Shown: positions 26,760-35,714 of the stretch, piece by piece
Numbering within the stretch: the first letter of the stretch is position 1
Layout of the letters: each line of letters begins with the position of its first letter
NCBI GenBank assembly: GCA_017621755.1
Contig: JAGASL010000020.1
Span: 1-64,000, forward strand
Direction: 5' to 3'
From: Clostridia bacterium
GTDB lineage: Bacteria; Bacillota; Clostridia; Oscillospirales; CAG-272
Length of the DNA: 64,000 nucleotides
The notes under the pieces: generated by a model
Databases searched by the model: none
Seen by the model: the letters and a program-made list of their open reading frames with translations, nothing else
What the model was told of the DNA's origin: nothing
Translations under genes and position numbers: made by a program

Positions 26760-26843
26760 ATGAAAATCGTCGTTGTTCGTTCCCCGCGCTTTCTTGCGCC
26801 GCTTTTGCGCCGCCTCTTTCACATTGGCCGCAAGGAAGCGTAA
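26760..26843 (+). CDS. spoVM: Stage V sporulation protein M
   Basis: A 27-residue amphipathic peptide beginning MKIVVVRSPRFLAPLLRR and ending IGRKEA. SpoVM of Bacillus is 26 residues, starts MKFYTIKLPKFLGG and has the helix-breaking Pro9, which is present here at the same position. SpoVM inserts in the outer forespore membrane, senses its positive curvature and anchors SpoIVA for coat assembly. GAGG (26748-26751) is the ribosome site. Too short for normal gene callers. A strong bidirectional terminator follows one base after the stop. Confidence 0.88.
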   Translation: MKIVVVRSPRFLAPLLRRLFHIGRKEA

Positions 26844-26880
26844 CAAAAGGCAGCCGCTATCAAGCGGCTGCCTTTTGTTT
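26844..26880. terminator. Bidirectional terminator between spoVM and ileS
   Basis: A 15-bp stem CAAAAGGCAGCCGCT (26844-26858) / AGCGGCTGCCTTTTG (26863-26877), loop ATCA, T run after it, between convergent genes. Confidence 0.9.
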
Positions 26881-26886
26881 TTTGAA

Positions 26887-29800
26887 TTATACGCGGGTCA
26901 CCGACAGGCTGACCTTTTCACCATTCAGGTTCCATTCCTTGGCGGTATCGGCCACGCTGCCGTAGGTAACGGCATTGGCCAGCACCTGGGTGGTAACGGC
27001 GGCCTCGTTACGGCGCAGGATGTCGGCTACCTTATCGTTGCCGGCGATGCCAAGCGTAATGCGGTCTGTCACCTCAAAGCCGCTATCCTTACGCATGTTC
27101 TGCACCTTGCTGACCAGCTCGTTGACCATGCCCTCCTCCAGCAGTGCCTCGGTGAGGTTGGTATCCAGCACCACGGTCACGCCGTTTTCAGAAAGCGACT
27201 CATAGCCCGGCAGGCGGGTCATCTCGATCAGCAGATCCTCCTTCTCAAGCGGCAGCACCTCGTCCCCTACCGTCAGCATCAGCTTGCCCGTCGCCTCGAT
27301 CTCGTCCATGGCGGCGTTGCCGTCCAGCGCGGCAAGGGCGGTGCGAATGCCACCAAGGTACTTGCCGTACTTGGGGCCTACCGTGCGCAGCTGCGGCTTA
27401 AAGGTGTAGGTGGTATAGGCGCGAACGCTATCAGAGAAGGATACGCGCTTGACGTTCAGCTCCTCCTCCACGATCTCTAAGAAGTATGCGGGCAGGTCGA
27501 AATCGGCCTTGACGAACATATCGCCGATCGGCTGGCGGGTCTTAACGGCGGCAGCGTTACGGCAGGCACGACCAAGCGCCACCACGCGAAGGACCTCCTC
27601 CATGCGTGCCTCCAGCGCCGGGTCGATCATGCTCTCATCCGCTACCGGGTAGGTGCAAAGATGCACGCTCTCGGGCGCGGTCTTATCGTTGGTACACACC
27701 AGATTCCCGTACAGCTGCTCTGCCATGAAGGGGATCATGGGGGCGGCTACCTTTGCCAGCTTGACAAGGCAGGTATAGAGCGTCATGTACGCGTTGATCT
27801 TATCCTGCGTCATCTCCTTGCCCCAGAAGCGCTCGCGCGAGCGGCGAACGTACCAGTTGCTCATCTCGTCTACAAAGGCATCCAGCTTACGCGCAGCCTC
27901 CGGCACGCGGATCTCGGCCAGGTCTTCGTCTACCCCGCGCACCAGCGTTTCTAAGCGCGAGAGCATCCATTTATCCATCACCGACAGGGTGTCGTACTTC
28001 AATTCATGCTTGGTAGCGTCAAAATTGTCGATGTTGGCGTACAGCACGAAGAAGGCGTAGGTATTCCACAACGTGCCCATGAACTTGCGCTGGCCCTCCA
28101 GCACCGCCTCACGGAAGAAGCGGTTCGGCAGCCAGGGGGCAGAATTGGAATAGAAGTACCAGCGAATGGCATCGGCACCAAACTCATCCAGCGCCTCAAA
28201 CGGATCGACCGCGTTGCCCTTGGATTTCGACATCTTCTGCCCATCCTTATCCAGCACGTGGCCAAGCACCAGCACGGATTTGTAGGGTGCGCAATCAAAG
28301 AGGAGGGTGGAAATGGCCATCAGCGAATAGAACCAGCCACGCGTTTGGTCAACGCCCTCAGAAATGAAATCGGCCGGGAAGGTACGCTCAAACTTCTCTT
28401 TGTTCTCAAAGGGGTAGTGCCACTGGGCAAAGGGCATAGCGCCCGAATCGAACCAGCAGTCGATAACCTCGGGCACGCGCCTCATCTCGCCGCCACATTC
28501 CGAGCAGGGGAAGGTCACCTCATCGATGTACGGGCGGTGCAGCTCGATATCAGCGGGGCAGTTCTTTGACAGGCTGCGCAGCTCCTCGATCGAGCCGATG
28601 CAATGGCGGTGGCCACAGCCGCATTCCCAGATCGGCAGCGGCGTGCCCCAGTAACGGTTACGGCTAACGCCCCAGTCCTGAATGTTCTCCAGCCAGTCAC
28701 CAAAGCGGCCCTTACCGATCGATTCGGGGATCCATTTGACGGTATTGTTGTTGCGGATCAGATTGTCGCGCACGGCGGTCATGCGGATGAACCAGGAATC
28801 GCGCGCGTAGTAGATCAGGGGGGTGTTACAGCGCCAGCAATGGGGGTACTCGTGCTCAAAGTTCGGCGCGTCAAACAGCTTGCCTTCCTTATCCAGGTCG
28901 ACGAGCACCATGGGGTCTGCCTTTTTTACGAACACGCCGGCATAGGGGGTCTCGGCCGTCATGTTGCCGTGGCTATCGACAAACTGCACAAAGGGCAGAT
29001 CGTAGTTGCGGCCAACGCGCGAGTCATCTTCACCAAAGGCGGGGGCGATATGCACGATGCCGGTACCGTCTGAGGTGGTTACGTAACCGTCTACGGTGAT
29101 GAAGTGGGCGCGCTTCTTCTGCTTAGCAGCGGCCTCGCCCGCACAGGCAAAGAGCGGCTCGTAGGCGCGGCCCTCTAATTCCTTACCCGTATAGGTGGCA
29201 AGCACCTCATAGGCAGGGGTATCCTCCGTGCCCAGCTTGCCAAGCACCCGATCAGCCAGTGCCTCGGCCAGGTAATAGGTATAGCCGTCTGCGGCCTTGA
29301 CCTTGATATAAGTCACATCCGGGTTCACGCAAAGCGCCACGTTGGAGGGCAGTGTCCAGGGCGTGGTCGTCCAGGCCAGGAAATAGGCATCCTCATCCGC
29401 CACGCGGAAGCGGGCGATGGCAGAGCGCTCCTTGACCGTTTTATAGCCCTGCGCCACCTCGTGTGAGGAAAGCGGCGTGCCGCAGCGCGGGCAATAGGGC
29501 ACGATCTTAAAGCCCTTATAAAGCAGCCCCTTATCCCAAATGGTGCGCAGCGCCCACCACTCAGACTCAATGAAATCGTTATGGTAGGTAACGTAGGGGT
29601 CCTTCATATCCAGCCAGAAGCCAACGGTAGAGGAAAAATCCTCCCACATGCCCTTATACTTCCAAACGCTTTCCTTACATTCGTCAATAAAGGGGGCAAG
29701 GCCATACTGCTCTACCTGCTCCTTACCGTCCAGCCCCAGCTTCTTTTCTACCTCCAGCTCAACGGGCAGACCGTGGGTATCCCACCCCGCCTTACGCAGC

Positions 29801-30036
29801 ACCTCGTAGCCCTTCATGGTACGGTAACGCGGGATCATATCCTTAATCACACGCGTCAACACGTGGCCGATGTGCGGCTTACCGTTGGCGGTAGGCGGCC
29901 CATCAAAGAAGGTATAGGTGGGCTGGCCGCGCCGTGCCTCTACCGTCTTTTCAAAGATCTTGTTTTCTTCCCAAAATTTGCGAACGCCCTTTTCGCGCTC
30001 GACAAAATTCATACTGCCGGGAACCTTTTCGTACAT
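26887..30036 (-). CDS. ileS: Isoleucyl-tRNA synthetase, long eukaryote-like type
   Basis: A 1049-residue class I synthetase. HIGH motif in GKPHIGHVLTRVIKDMIPRY, editing domain, KMSKS in GQKMSKSKGNAVDP, anticodon-binding domain and a C-terminal extension. Length and the N-terminal pattern (FFDGPPTANGKPHIGH) fit IleRS type 2, the class that is less sensitive to mupirocin in other bacteria; resistance here is inference. Expression is controlled by a T-box leader with an Ile specifier codon. Confidence 0.95.
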   Translation of the reverse strand: MYEKVPGSMNFVEREKGVRKFWEENKIFEKTVEARRGQPTYTFFDGPPTANGKPHIGHVLTRVIKDMIPRYRTMKGYEVLRKAGWDTHGLPVELEVEKKLGLDGKEQVEQYGLAPFIDECKESVWKYKGMWEDFSSTVGFWLDMKDPYVTYHNDFIESEWWALRTIWDKGLLYKGFKIVPYCPRCGTPLSSHEVAQGYKTVKERSAIARFRVADEDAYFLAWTTTPWTLPSNVALCVNPDVTYIKVKAADGYTYYLAEALADRVLGKLGTEDTPAYEVLATYTGKELEGRAYEPLFACAGEAAAKQKKRAHFITVDGYVTTSDGTGIVHIAPAFGEDDSRVGRNYDLPFVQFVDSHGNMTAETPYAGVFVKKADPMVLVDLDKEGKLFDAPNFEHEYPHCWRCNTPLIYYARDSWFIRMTAVRDNLIRNNNTVKWIPESIGKGRFGDWLENIQDWGVSRNRYWGTPLPIWECGCGHRHCIGSIEELRSLSKNCPADIELHRPYIDEVTFPCSECGGEMRRVPEVIDCWFDSGAMPFAQWHYPFENKEKFERTFPADFISEGVDQTRGWFYSLMAISTLLFDCAPYKSVLVLGHVLDKDGQKMSKSKGNAVDPFEALDEFGADAIRWYFYSNSAPWLPNRFFREAVLEGQRKFMGTLWNTYAFFVLYANIDNFDATKHELKYDTLSVMDKWMLSRLETLVRGVDEDLAEIRVPEAARKLDAFVDEMSNWYVRRSRERFWGKEMTQDKINAYMTLYTCLVKLAKVAAPMIPFMAEQLYGNLVCTNDKTAPESVHLCTYPVADESMIDPALEARMEEVLRVVALGRACRNAAAVKTRQPIGDMFVKADFDLPAYFLEIVEEELNVKRVSFSDSVRAYTTYTFKPQLRTVGPKYGKYLGGIRTALAALDGNAAMDEIEATGKLMLTVGDEVLPLEKEDLLIEMTRLPGYESLSENGVTVVLDTNLTEALLEEGMVNELVSKVQNMRKDSGFEVTDRITLGIAGNDKVADILRRNEAAVTTQVLANAVTYGSVADTAKEWNLNGEKVSLSVTRV

Positions 30037-30071
30037 AATCGCTCTCCTTTTCTTTTTTTACCGGAAAGGGA

Positions 30072-30320
30072 CAAAAAAACGCCTGCCCCGCGAAAAACAG
30101 GACAAGGCGCAAGCCTTGCTATACCACCCGTTACGCATACCGGCATATGCTTCTCTGATCACGGGGAGAGGCCGGCGGCACCTAATCGGACATGCCTTTT
30201 AGCACCGCAGCTCGGGAGTGATCTTCACGCAGGGCTACCGGAGGTCGGCTCACACCGTACCCGACTCGCTTGCTCTTTCGCTTCTGCCTTACTGTCTCCG
30301 TCAATGCTTTTCTTGGTTTT
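30072..30320 (-). ncRNA. T-box riboswitch, isoleucine specific
   Basis: Minus-strand leader of ileS. Stem I region near 30230-30305 includes ACAGTA. The specifier loop reads GAAGATCACTCC with ATC at 30220-30222, an Ile codon. The T-box bulge sequence GGGTGGTATAGC lies at 30119-30130, with TGGT to pair with the ACCA end of uncharged tRNA-Ile. A terminator follows: GCCTTGTCCTG paired to CGGGGCAGGC (about 30079-30108) and seven T residues. The 30037-30473 gap is therefore occupied by this leader and two divergent promoters. Confidence 0.9.
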
Positions 30321-30330
30321 TTACATCTAT

Positions 30331-30359
30331 ATTATACAAACCAAGCGGGTCTTTGTCAA
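30331..30359 (-). promoter_or_regulatory. Sigma-A promoter of the ileS T-box leader
   Basis: Minus strand TTGACA (30354-30359), 17-bp spacer, TATAAT (30331-30336), perfect consensus. Confidence 0.88.
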
Positions 30360-30409
30360 GTCCTGCACAAAAAAAAGCAAAAAAATGACATTTTTGCGCA
30401 AATATATCG

Positions 30410-30438
30410 TAGACGAACACAATTTTTTATGCTATACT
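30410..30438 (+). promoter_or_regulatory. Predicted promoter of the isomerase-dehydrogenase-lipoprotein operon
   Basis: TAGACG (30410-30415), 17-bp spacer, TATACT (30433-30438). Divergent from the ileS promoter. Confidence 0.5.
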
Positions 30439-30473
30439 GGTGTTACAAGTTCTAAAACTGGGAGGGGATCCTG

Positions 30474-31256
30474 ATGAGACTGGGAAGAATTCAGAACAAC
30501 TATACAACAGAGGGCTTTGATCTGGTCAAGAACACCGGGCTTGATTTTATTGAGATCTGCTGCAACAGCGCCGAGGATGCCGATCGCCTGATCGCGGCAA
30601 AGGACCGCGTGCGCGCCGAGATCGCCCGCACGGGGATTGACGTTTCCTGCGTTGGCCGCTGGTGCCACAGCCTGCAGGAGGGCGGAAGGATCAACGAGGA
30701 AAAGAAGCAAAACTACCTTGCCCTGCTGGATACCGCCGTGGCGCTGGGCGCGCGCACCTTTGTCTGCGGCTGTAACTATGACGAGAGCATCAGCCTTTAC
30801 CGCAACTACGAAAACGCCATCGGCTTCTTTTCAGAGCTGATCGAGCGGGCAAACGGCCGCCTTCGCGTAGCCGTGCAAAACTGCGACTGGAATAACTTTA
30901 TCGTATCCCCCAAGCATTGGGAGGTGGTGCTGGGCGAGCTGCCGGCCCTCTCCTTAAAGTTTGATGCCTCGCACGCCTATAACCGGGGCGAGGACTATCT
31001 TGCCCAGCTTTCCGACTGGGGTGAGCGGGTAGCGCACGTGCACGTCAAGGGCACCACCCATGCGGGCAAGCGCGCCGTAGCCGACCCGCCCGCCGGCATG
31101 GACGATATCCGCTGGCGCTCGCTCTTCTCGGTCCTTTACGCGCGTGGCTACACGGGCGATTTGAGCATTGAGCCGCATTCCGGCGTTTGGATGGGCGAGC
31201 TTGGCGCGGCAGGCGTTGCCTTTACGCGCGATTTTATCCGTCAGTTTATTCTTTAA
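30474..31256 (+). CDS. Sugar phosphate isomerase/epimerase family (AP endonuclease 2-like TIM barrel)
   Basis: A 260-residue TIM-barrel protein with no signal peptide. GLDFIEICCNSAED (about 22-35), ALGARTFVCGCNYDE (about 90-104), LSLKFDASHAYNRGEDY and VAHVHVKGTT are the xylose-isomerase-like metal-ligand strands, and the C-terminal SIEPH completes the site. Enzymes of this type isomerise or epimerise sugars or inositols. GGGAGGGG precedes the ATG. A Gfo/Idh/MocA dehydrogenase follows 28 bases later, a common pair for conversion of unusual sugars. Confidence 0.85.
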   Translation: MRLGRIQNNYTTEGFDLVKNTGLDFIEICCNSAEDADRLIAAKDRVRAEIARTGIDVSCVGRWCHSLQEGGRINEEKKQNYLALLDTAVALGARTFVCGCNYDESISLYRNYENAIGFFSELIERANGRLRVAVQNCDWNNFIVSPKHWEVVLGELPALSLKFDASHAYNRGEDYLAQLSDWGERVAHVHVKGTTHAGKRAVADPPAGMDDIRWRSLFSVLYARGYTGDLSIEPHSGVWMGELGAAGVAFTRDFIRQFIL

Positions 31257-31284
31257 TTTTTACATAAAAAAGGAGAACAACATC

Positions 31285-32373
31285 ATGGTAGGAAACGTAG
31301 TTAAGGTTGGTATCATCGGCTGTGGTGGCATTGCCAACGGCAAGCATATGCCCAGCCTGAAGAAGGTTGCCGATTGTGAAATGGTCGCCTTCTGCGACAT
31401 TATTCCCGAAAGAGCCGAGAAGGCAAAGGCCGATTTCGGCACGCCGGATGCCAAGGTGTACACCGATTACAAGGAGCTTCTCAAGGACGAGAGCATTGAC
31501 GTGGTGCACGTTTGCACCCCGAACCGCGCGCACAGCTTTATCACGGTAGACGCGCTGCACGCCGGCAAGCACGTTATGTGCGAAAAGCCCATGGCCATCA
31601 ACTCGGCCGAGGCAAAGAAGATGCTGGATGCCGCATGCGAAACCGGCAAGCTGCTTTCGATCGGCTACCAGAGCCGCTTCCGCCCGGATGCCATGTATAT
31701 GAAGCAGGAGGCTGAGGCCGGCACCTTTGGCGACATCTACTACGCCAAGGCAACCGCCCTGCGCCGCCGTGCCGTTCCTACCTGGGGCGTATTCCTCAAC
31801 GAGTATGAGCAGGGTGGCGGCCCGCTGATCGACATTGGTACCCACGCGCTGGACCTGACGCTGTGGATGATGAACAACTACAAGCCGAAGTACTGCGTAG
31901 GCACCACCTATCACAAGCTCAACAATGACAAGGACCAGGGCAACTCCTGGGGCAACTGGGATCCTGAGAAGTTCACGGTTGAGGACAGCGCCTTTGGTTT
32001 TGTGGTGATGGAAAACGGCGCGACCATCGTGCTGGAATCCTCTTGGGCGCTGAACATTCTTGACCCGCGCGAGGCTGTTACCACCATTTGCGGCACCAAG
32101 GCCGGCGGCGATATGAACGACGGTCTGCGCATCAACGGTGTACGCAACGGCCGCCAGTACGTCTTTAAGCCTGATTTCAAGGCAGGCGGCGCCGCCTTCT
32201 TCAGCGGCCAGGGCAACGAGGAGCCGGCAGACCGTGAGGAGAGACTGTGGATCGAGGCCGTTCGCGGTGGCGCGGCACCGATCACGAAGCCGGAGCAGGC
32301 CTACTGCGTGACCCGTATTCTGGAGGGTATTTACGAATCTGCCAAGAGCGGCAAGCCCTATTACTTCGACTAA
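31285..32373 (+). CDS. Gfo/Idh/MocA family NAD(P)-dependent oxidoreductase
   Basis: A 362-residue dehydrogenase. Rossmann motif VGIIGCGGIANGKH (about 8-21), then the family hallmark CEKPMAINSAEA (about 98-109) with catalytic Lys, and GGGPLIDIGTHALDL around 177-191 with the active-site Asp/His. It oxidises or reduces a sugar, inositol or related compound; substrate unknown. AAGGAG is at 31270-31275. Followed by a terminator-like hairpin and then a beta-helix lipoprotein gene without a clear own promoter, so read-through into that gene is likely. Confidence 0.92.
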   Translation: MVGNVVKVGIIGCGGIANGKHMPSLKKVADCEMVAFCDIIPERAEKAKADFGTPDAKVYTDYKELLKDESIDVVHVCTPNRAHSFITVDALHAGKHVMCEKPMAINSAEAKKMLDAACETGKLLSIGYQSRFRPDAMYMKQEAEAGTFGDIYYAKATALRRRAVPTWGVFLNEYEQGGGPLIDIGTHALDLTLWMMNNYKPKYCVGTTYHKLNNDKDQGNSWGNWDPEKFTVEDSAFGFVVMENGATIVLESSWALNILDPREAVTTICGTKAGGDMNDGLRINGVRNGRQYVFKPDFKAGGAAFFSGQGNEEPADREERLWIEAVRGGAAPITKPEQAYCVTRILEGIYESAKSGKPYYFD

Positions 32374-32388
32374 CACCATGCGTGGCAA

Positions 32389-32424
32389 GGGCCGGAGGCT
32401 TTTTGCCTCCGGCCCCTATTTTTG
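32389..32424 (+). terminator. Terminator or attenuator before the beta-helix lipoprotein gene
   Basis: GGGCCGGAGGC (32389-32399) pairs with GCCTCCGGCCC (32405-32415), followed by TATTTTTG. The T run is interrupted, so partial read-through into 32448 is plausible. Confidence 0.65.
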
Positions 32425-32447
32425 AAAAAAGAAAGGAAAAACGACCT

Positions 32448-35400
32448 ATGCGCCATTTACATTGGTTAAAAGTGCTGCTTTCCCTGTTGCTGGTGATATG
32501 CACCTCCTTCCTGCTTTGTGCCTGCCCCATGGCCACCGTGCCCGGCGGCAAGGATACCCCCGGTGGGGATGATAAGCCGAGCGGTGACGATACCCCCGGT
32601 GATGACGATACCCCCGGTGGCAACGATACCCCCGGTGGCGACGATACCCCCGGTGGTGACGATACCCCCACCGTAACGCCGGAGACCTACGGCAACGGCG
32701 CGCCCGTCAAGGGCGGCGGCGCCACGATCGCGGAGGGGGCCTTTGCCCTGACCGCCACGACCTATGACCCGGCCGCAGCGACCGAGGTCGCTGCCAACGC
32801 CTTCTTCCGCACGCATAACAAGCAGCCCGGGCAGGTCTTTCGCGTAAACGATGGCAAGACCGTGACCGTTAGCGGTGCCGCCAACCAGATCTATAACGGC
32901 GGCGGCGCGGTGCTGATCGCCCCGCAGGGCGTGGTGATCGAGGGCTGCGGCAAGGTGACCATCGAAAACGTGGTCATCATTGGCTCTGTCACGGTCAAGG
33001 GCTGCGAGAGCCTGACCATGGAGCAGGTAGAGATCGTGAGCGAGGGCACCGCCCTGGCGGTGGATGCTGCTACCTCTGGCTTTCAGATGAACGATTGCCG
33101 CCTGAGCGGCAAGACCGCCCTTTCGCTTGATGCTGCCGACAGCGTTATTCTCTATTCCTACCTTTCCTTTACGGAAAACGGCCTGGTAGATACTGCTGCC
33201 GCCGGCACCAGCCTGCACCACTGCGTGCTGGAGGGTAGCGGCACCGGTATTCAGAGCGTAGCGCGCGCCTGCGATATGCGTAACAATACCCTGCGCCTGA
33301 CGCCGGAATCGGTCGGCTTCTCGCTTGGCGCGGGTGTGGTAAACGGCCTGCTGGCACTGAACGTGGTAGAGGGCGCGCAGACCTCGGTACAGCTGAACGG
33401 GGTGGATAACACCGCCGTGATCCTGAATTCCCTGGTATCTGTTGAGGCAAACGATAGCAAGCACCTCTACGTGTGTGACAACAGCCTGGGCGGCCGCCTG
33501 ACGGCGAACAATAACGATTACATCTTGGCCGATGGCAATACCTACCCGGCTGACGGCTTTGACCACGCCACCCTGCAGGAGGGCAACACCAACCACAATG
33601 GCGATGGGCTGACGGACGTCAATGCCCGCCTGGAGGTAGGCGCTGACGAGGCGCTGCTGCCGCACGTGGATAAGGAGCTGTTTGTGGGTGCGCCGCGTAT
33701 GGAGGCGGTGAAGGACGTGCTGACCGGCACGGAAACGGCCGTGGCCGCCTACATCTTAGAGCGCAGCCAGACCGAGGAATACGTGATCCTGGCCCCCGGC
33801 GCCTACAGCACCGGTGTGACAATGGATTTCAATTCTTCGCACAACAATACCAAGATCTACGGCTACGGTGCCTATATCGAGCGTGATACCGATCTGAGCC
33901 GGCAAATGGGCTTTTTCGGTGCCGAAAACATAGCGGTCAAGGGTCTGACGCTCGGCTTTAAGCAGCAATCCTGCGGCCAGGTCTACGTGCTGGAGAAGCT
34001 GGGCTATCAAAACGGCAAGCTGACTGTGCGTGTCATTACCGGTGCCGGCATGATGAACGAATTTGGTAACACCAACACCAAGTATTACAACACCACCGGC
34101 ATAGGTACGCAGCGCGCAGGCGCCTTTTACGCCTATTGCGACGCCAACTTCAAGACCATTACCAAGAACAACGTAGCCGAGGCGCTGCCCACCATGGATA
34201 TGGAGGTGGCCGACTGGCTGTACGGTATGCTGAAGGTTGGCGACGTGCTGACCAGCAAGGGCTGCAACGGCGGCACCACCATGCTGATCACGAATGGCAG
34301 CCGCGGCATCAGCTTTACCGATTTCACCCTGTATGGCAACTCGGCCGGTATGGCTTTTGCCGAGACCGACACCCTTTCCGGCGTGGTCTATAACCGCGTA
34401 TACGATACCACGCGCAATGGCGAGATCATTGACGAGGCAACCTATAACGCCTACCTGGCCATTGAAGAAAAGTACGGCGTGGATCTGGAGATCAGCATGG
34501 ACGATCTCGGCCGCTTCCGCGGCTCGCCCTGCCACATCGGCTCGATCGACGCGACCCACACCACCCGCTGCGCCCAGGGCTCGCAGGCGACCTCTTGCCT
34601 GTTTGAGAACATGTGCGACTATGCCACCAACCAAAACGCCATGCACGCCCGCCTGGCTGAGGTAAAGGATAACGGTGACGGCACCGCTACCCTGGTCTAC
34701 AAGGCAAACCTGGCCGATTACCATTACGCCGTGTACGGTAAGCTGACCAACCCGGTCAACTTCTGCGCCGACTTCAAGGTAGGCGACCGCGTATTCATCT
34801 ACACCGCTGCCGGCCAGCTGGTGTGCGACACCCCTGCACTGAGCGCCACCCAGTACCTAGGCTCTGAGAGCTTTTCGTGGGCTGACCACGGCTTCCCGGA
34901 GGCGGGTACCGGCACGGTAGAAAAGCGCTCGGTAACGGTGGATATGGCCTCTATCAACATGGCGGCCATCGCCGGCCTTGACCTGCGCGACAACCACCAC
35001 CGTACCGATAACAAGGTGCTGGTGGATAACATGAGCCAGGCCTCTAACGGCTTTAAGTTTGATAACTGCAAGTTCCAGAACATTCGCTCGCGCGGTCTCT
35101 TGATCAAGGCCTCGGGCGGTACCATTCAGAACTGCACCTTCCGCAACATTGGTATGTCCTGCGCCGCCATTCTGTACGAGATCTGGTGGGGTGAATCCGG
35201 CGTTACCGAGAACATGCTGGTTGACCGCAACCTGATCGACCACACCGGCTTCTTTGAAAACCGCGACAACTACTCGCCCATCTCGATCGAGGGTCTTGGC
35301 CAGAGCGTGGATGAGGATTACCTGCTGTATAAGAACATTACCATCAGCAACAACAGGATTATCAACCGCACCACCAACTACGCCGTGTATATCAACTCGG

Positions 35401-35663
35401 CCAAGGACGTAAAGATCATCAACAACTACTTTGGCGAGTTTGTTGGCAACGATTTCACCAATCATACCGAAGCACCGGAATCGGCCTCTGCGCCCAAGCC
35501 CGTGATCCACATCAACGGCGCGATGAACGTAGAGATCAGCGGCAACCGCTACCCCCTGACCGGCAGCATCCAGGATCAGATCGTGGCCGAGCGCAACAAG
35601 AACGTCTACGGCTCTGACGTAGAGCTGGACGGCATACCCCTGTTCCCGGATAGATTGAATTGA
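32448..35663 (+). CDS. Giant beta-helix surface lipoprotein, GH110-like signature (family member 2)
   Basis: A 1071-residue predicted lipoprotein. Signal peptide with lipobox LLCAC (Cys about 25), then a Pro/Gly/Asp-rich repeat linker to about residue 75, a first beta-helix (about 85-395), the conserved DVNARLEVGADEALLPHVDKELFVG block, and the enzyme-like half. GRFRGSPCHIGSIDATHT and FENMCDYATNQN follow; note Asp724-Tyr725 where the four relatives have Asp-Asp. GDRVFIYTAAGQLVCDT and RSRGLLIKAS ... WGESGVTENMLVDRN complete the signature. The start at 32448 is preceded by GAAAGGAAAAA. Likely a surface protein that binds or cuts a glycan; catalysis is uncertain because of the Tyr. Confidence 0.75.
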   Translation: MRHLHWLKVLLSLLLVICTSFLLCACPMATVPGGKDTPGGDDKPSGDDTPGDDDTPGGNDTPGGDDTPGGDDTPTVTPETYGNGAPVKGGGATIAEGAFALTATTYDPAAATEVAANAFFRTHNKQPGQVFRVNDGKTVTVSGAANQIYNGGGAVLIAPQGVVIEGCGKVTIENVVIIGSVTVKGCESLTMEQVEIVSEGTALAVDAATSGFQMNDCRLSGKTALSLDAADSVILYSYLSFTENGLVDTAAAGTSLHHCVLEGSGTGIQSVARACDMRNNTLRLTPESVGFSLGAGVVNGLLALNVVEGAQTSVQLNGVDNTAVILNSLVSVEANDSKHLYVCDNSLGGRLTANNNDYILADGNTYPADGFDHATLQEGNTNHNGDGLTDVNARLEVGADEALLPHVDKELFVGAPRMEAVKDVLTGTETAVAAYILERSQTEEYVILAPGAYSTGVTMDFNSSHNNTKIYGYGAYIERDTDLSRQMGFFGAENIAVKGLTLGFKQQSCGQVYVLEKLGYQNGKLTVRVITGAGMMNEFGNTNTKYYNTTGIGTQRAGAFYAYCDANFKTITKNNVAEALPTMDMEVADWLYGMLKVGDVLTSKGCNGGTTMLITNGSRGISFTDFTLYGNSAGMAFAETDTLSGVVYNRVYDTTRNGEIIDEATYNAYLAIEEKYGVDLEISMDDLGRFRGSPCHIGSIDATHTTRCAQGSQATSCLFENMCDYATNQNAMHARLAEVKDNGDGTATLVYKANLADYHYAVYGKLTNPVNFCADFKVGDRVFIYTAAGQLVCDTPALSATQYLGSESFSWADHGFPEAGTGTVEKRSVTVDMASINMAAIAGLDLRDNHHRTDNKVLVDNMSQASNGFKFDNCKFQNIRSRGLLIKASGGTIQNCTFRNIGMSCAAILYEIWWGESGVTENMLVDRNLIDHTGFFENRDNYSPISIEGLGQSVDEDYLLYKNITISNNRIINRTTNYAVYINSAKDVKIINNYFGEFVGNDFTNHTEAPESASAPKPVIHINGAMNVEISGNRYPLTGSIQDQIVAERNKNVYGSDVELDGIPLFPDRLN
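32541..32670 (+). repeat. 15-bp minisatellite, Pro-Gly-Asp linker of lipoprotein 2
   Basis: Imperfect tandem units of the form GATACCCCCGGTGGY.. encode DDTPGG-type repeats between the lipid anchor and the first helix. Acidic version (Asp) of the Glu-type linker in the three relatives. Confidence 0.85.
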
Positions 35664-35678
35664 TCCTTACCCATAAAA

Positions 35679-35711
35679 GAAGGCGTTTTGCCCGTAGGGC
35701 AAAACGCCTTC
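35679..35711. terminator. Bidirectional terminator
   Basis: 15-bp stem GAAGGCGTTTTGCCC (35679-35693) / GGGCAAAACGCCTTC (35697-35711), loop GTA, between convergent genes. Confidence 0.88.
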
Positions 35712-35714
35712 TGC

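Noticed and set aside
30037..30473. ORFs running through the ileS leader
   Set aside because: The region is explained by the T-box and two divergent promoters; the ORFs have no ribosome sites and no domains.
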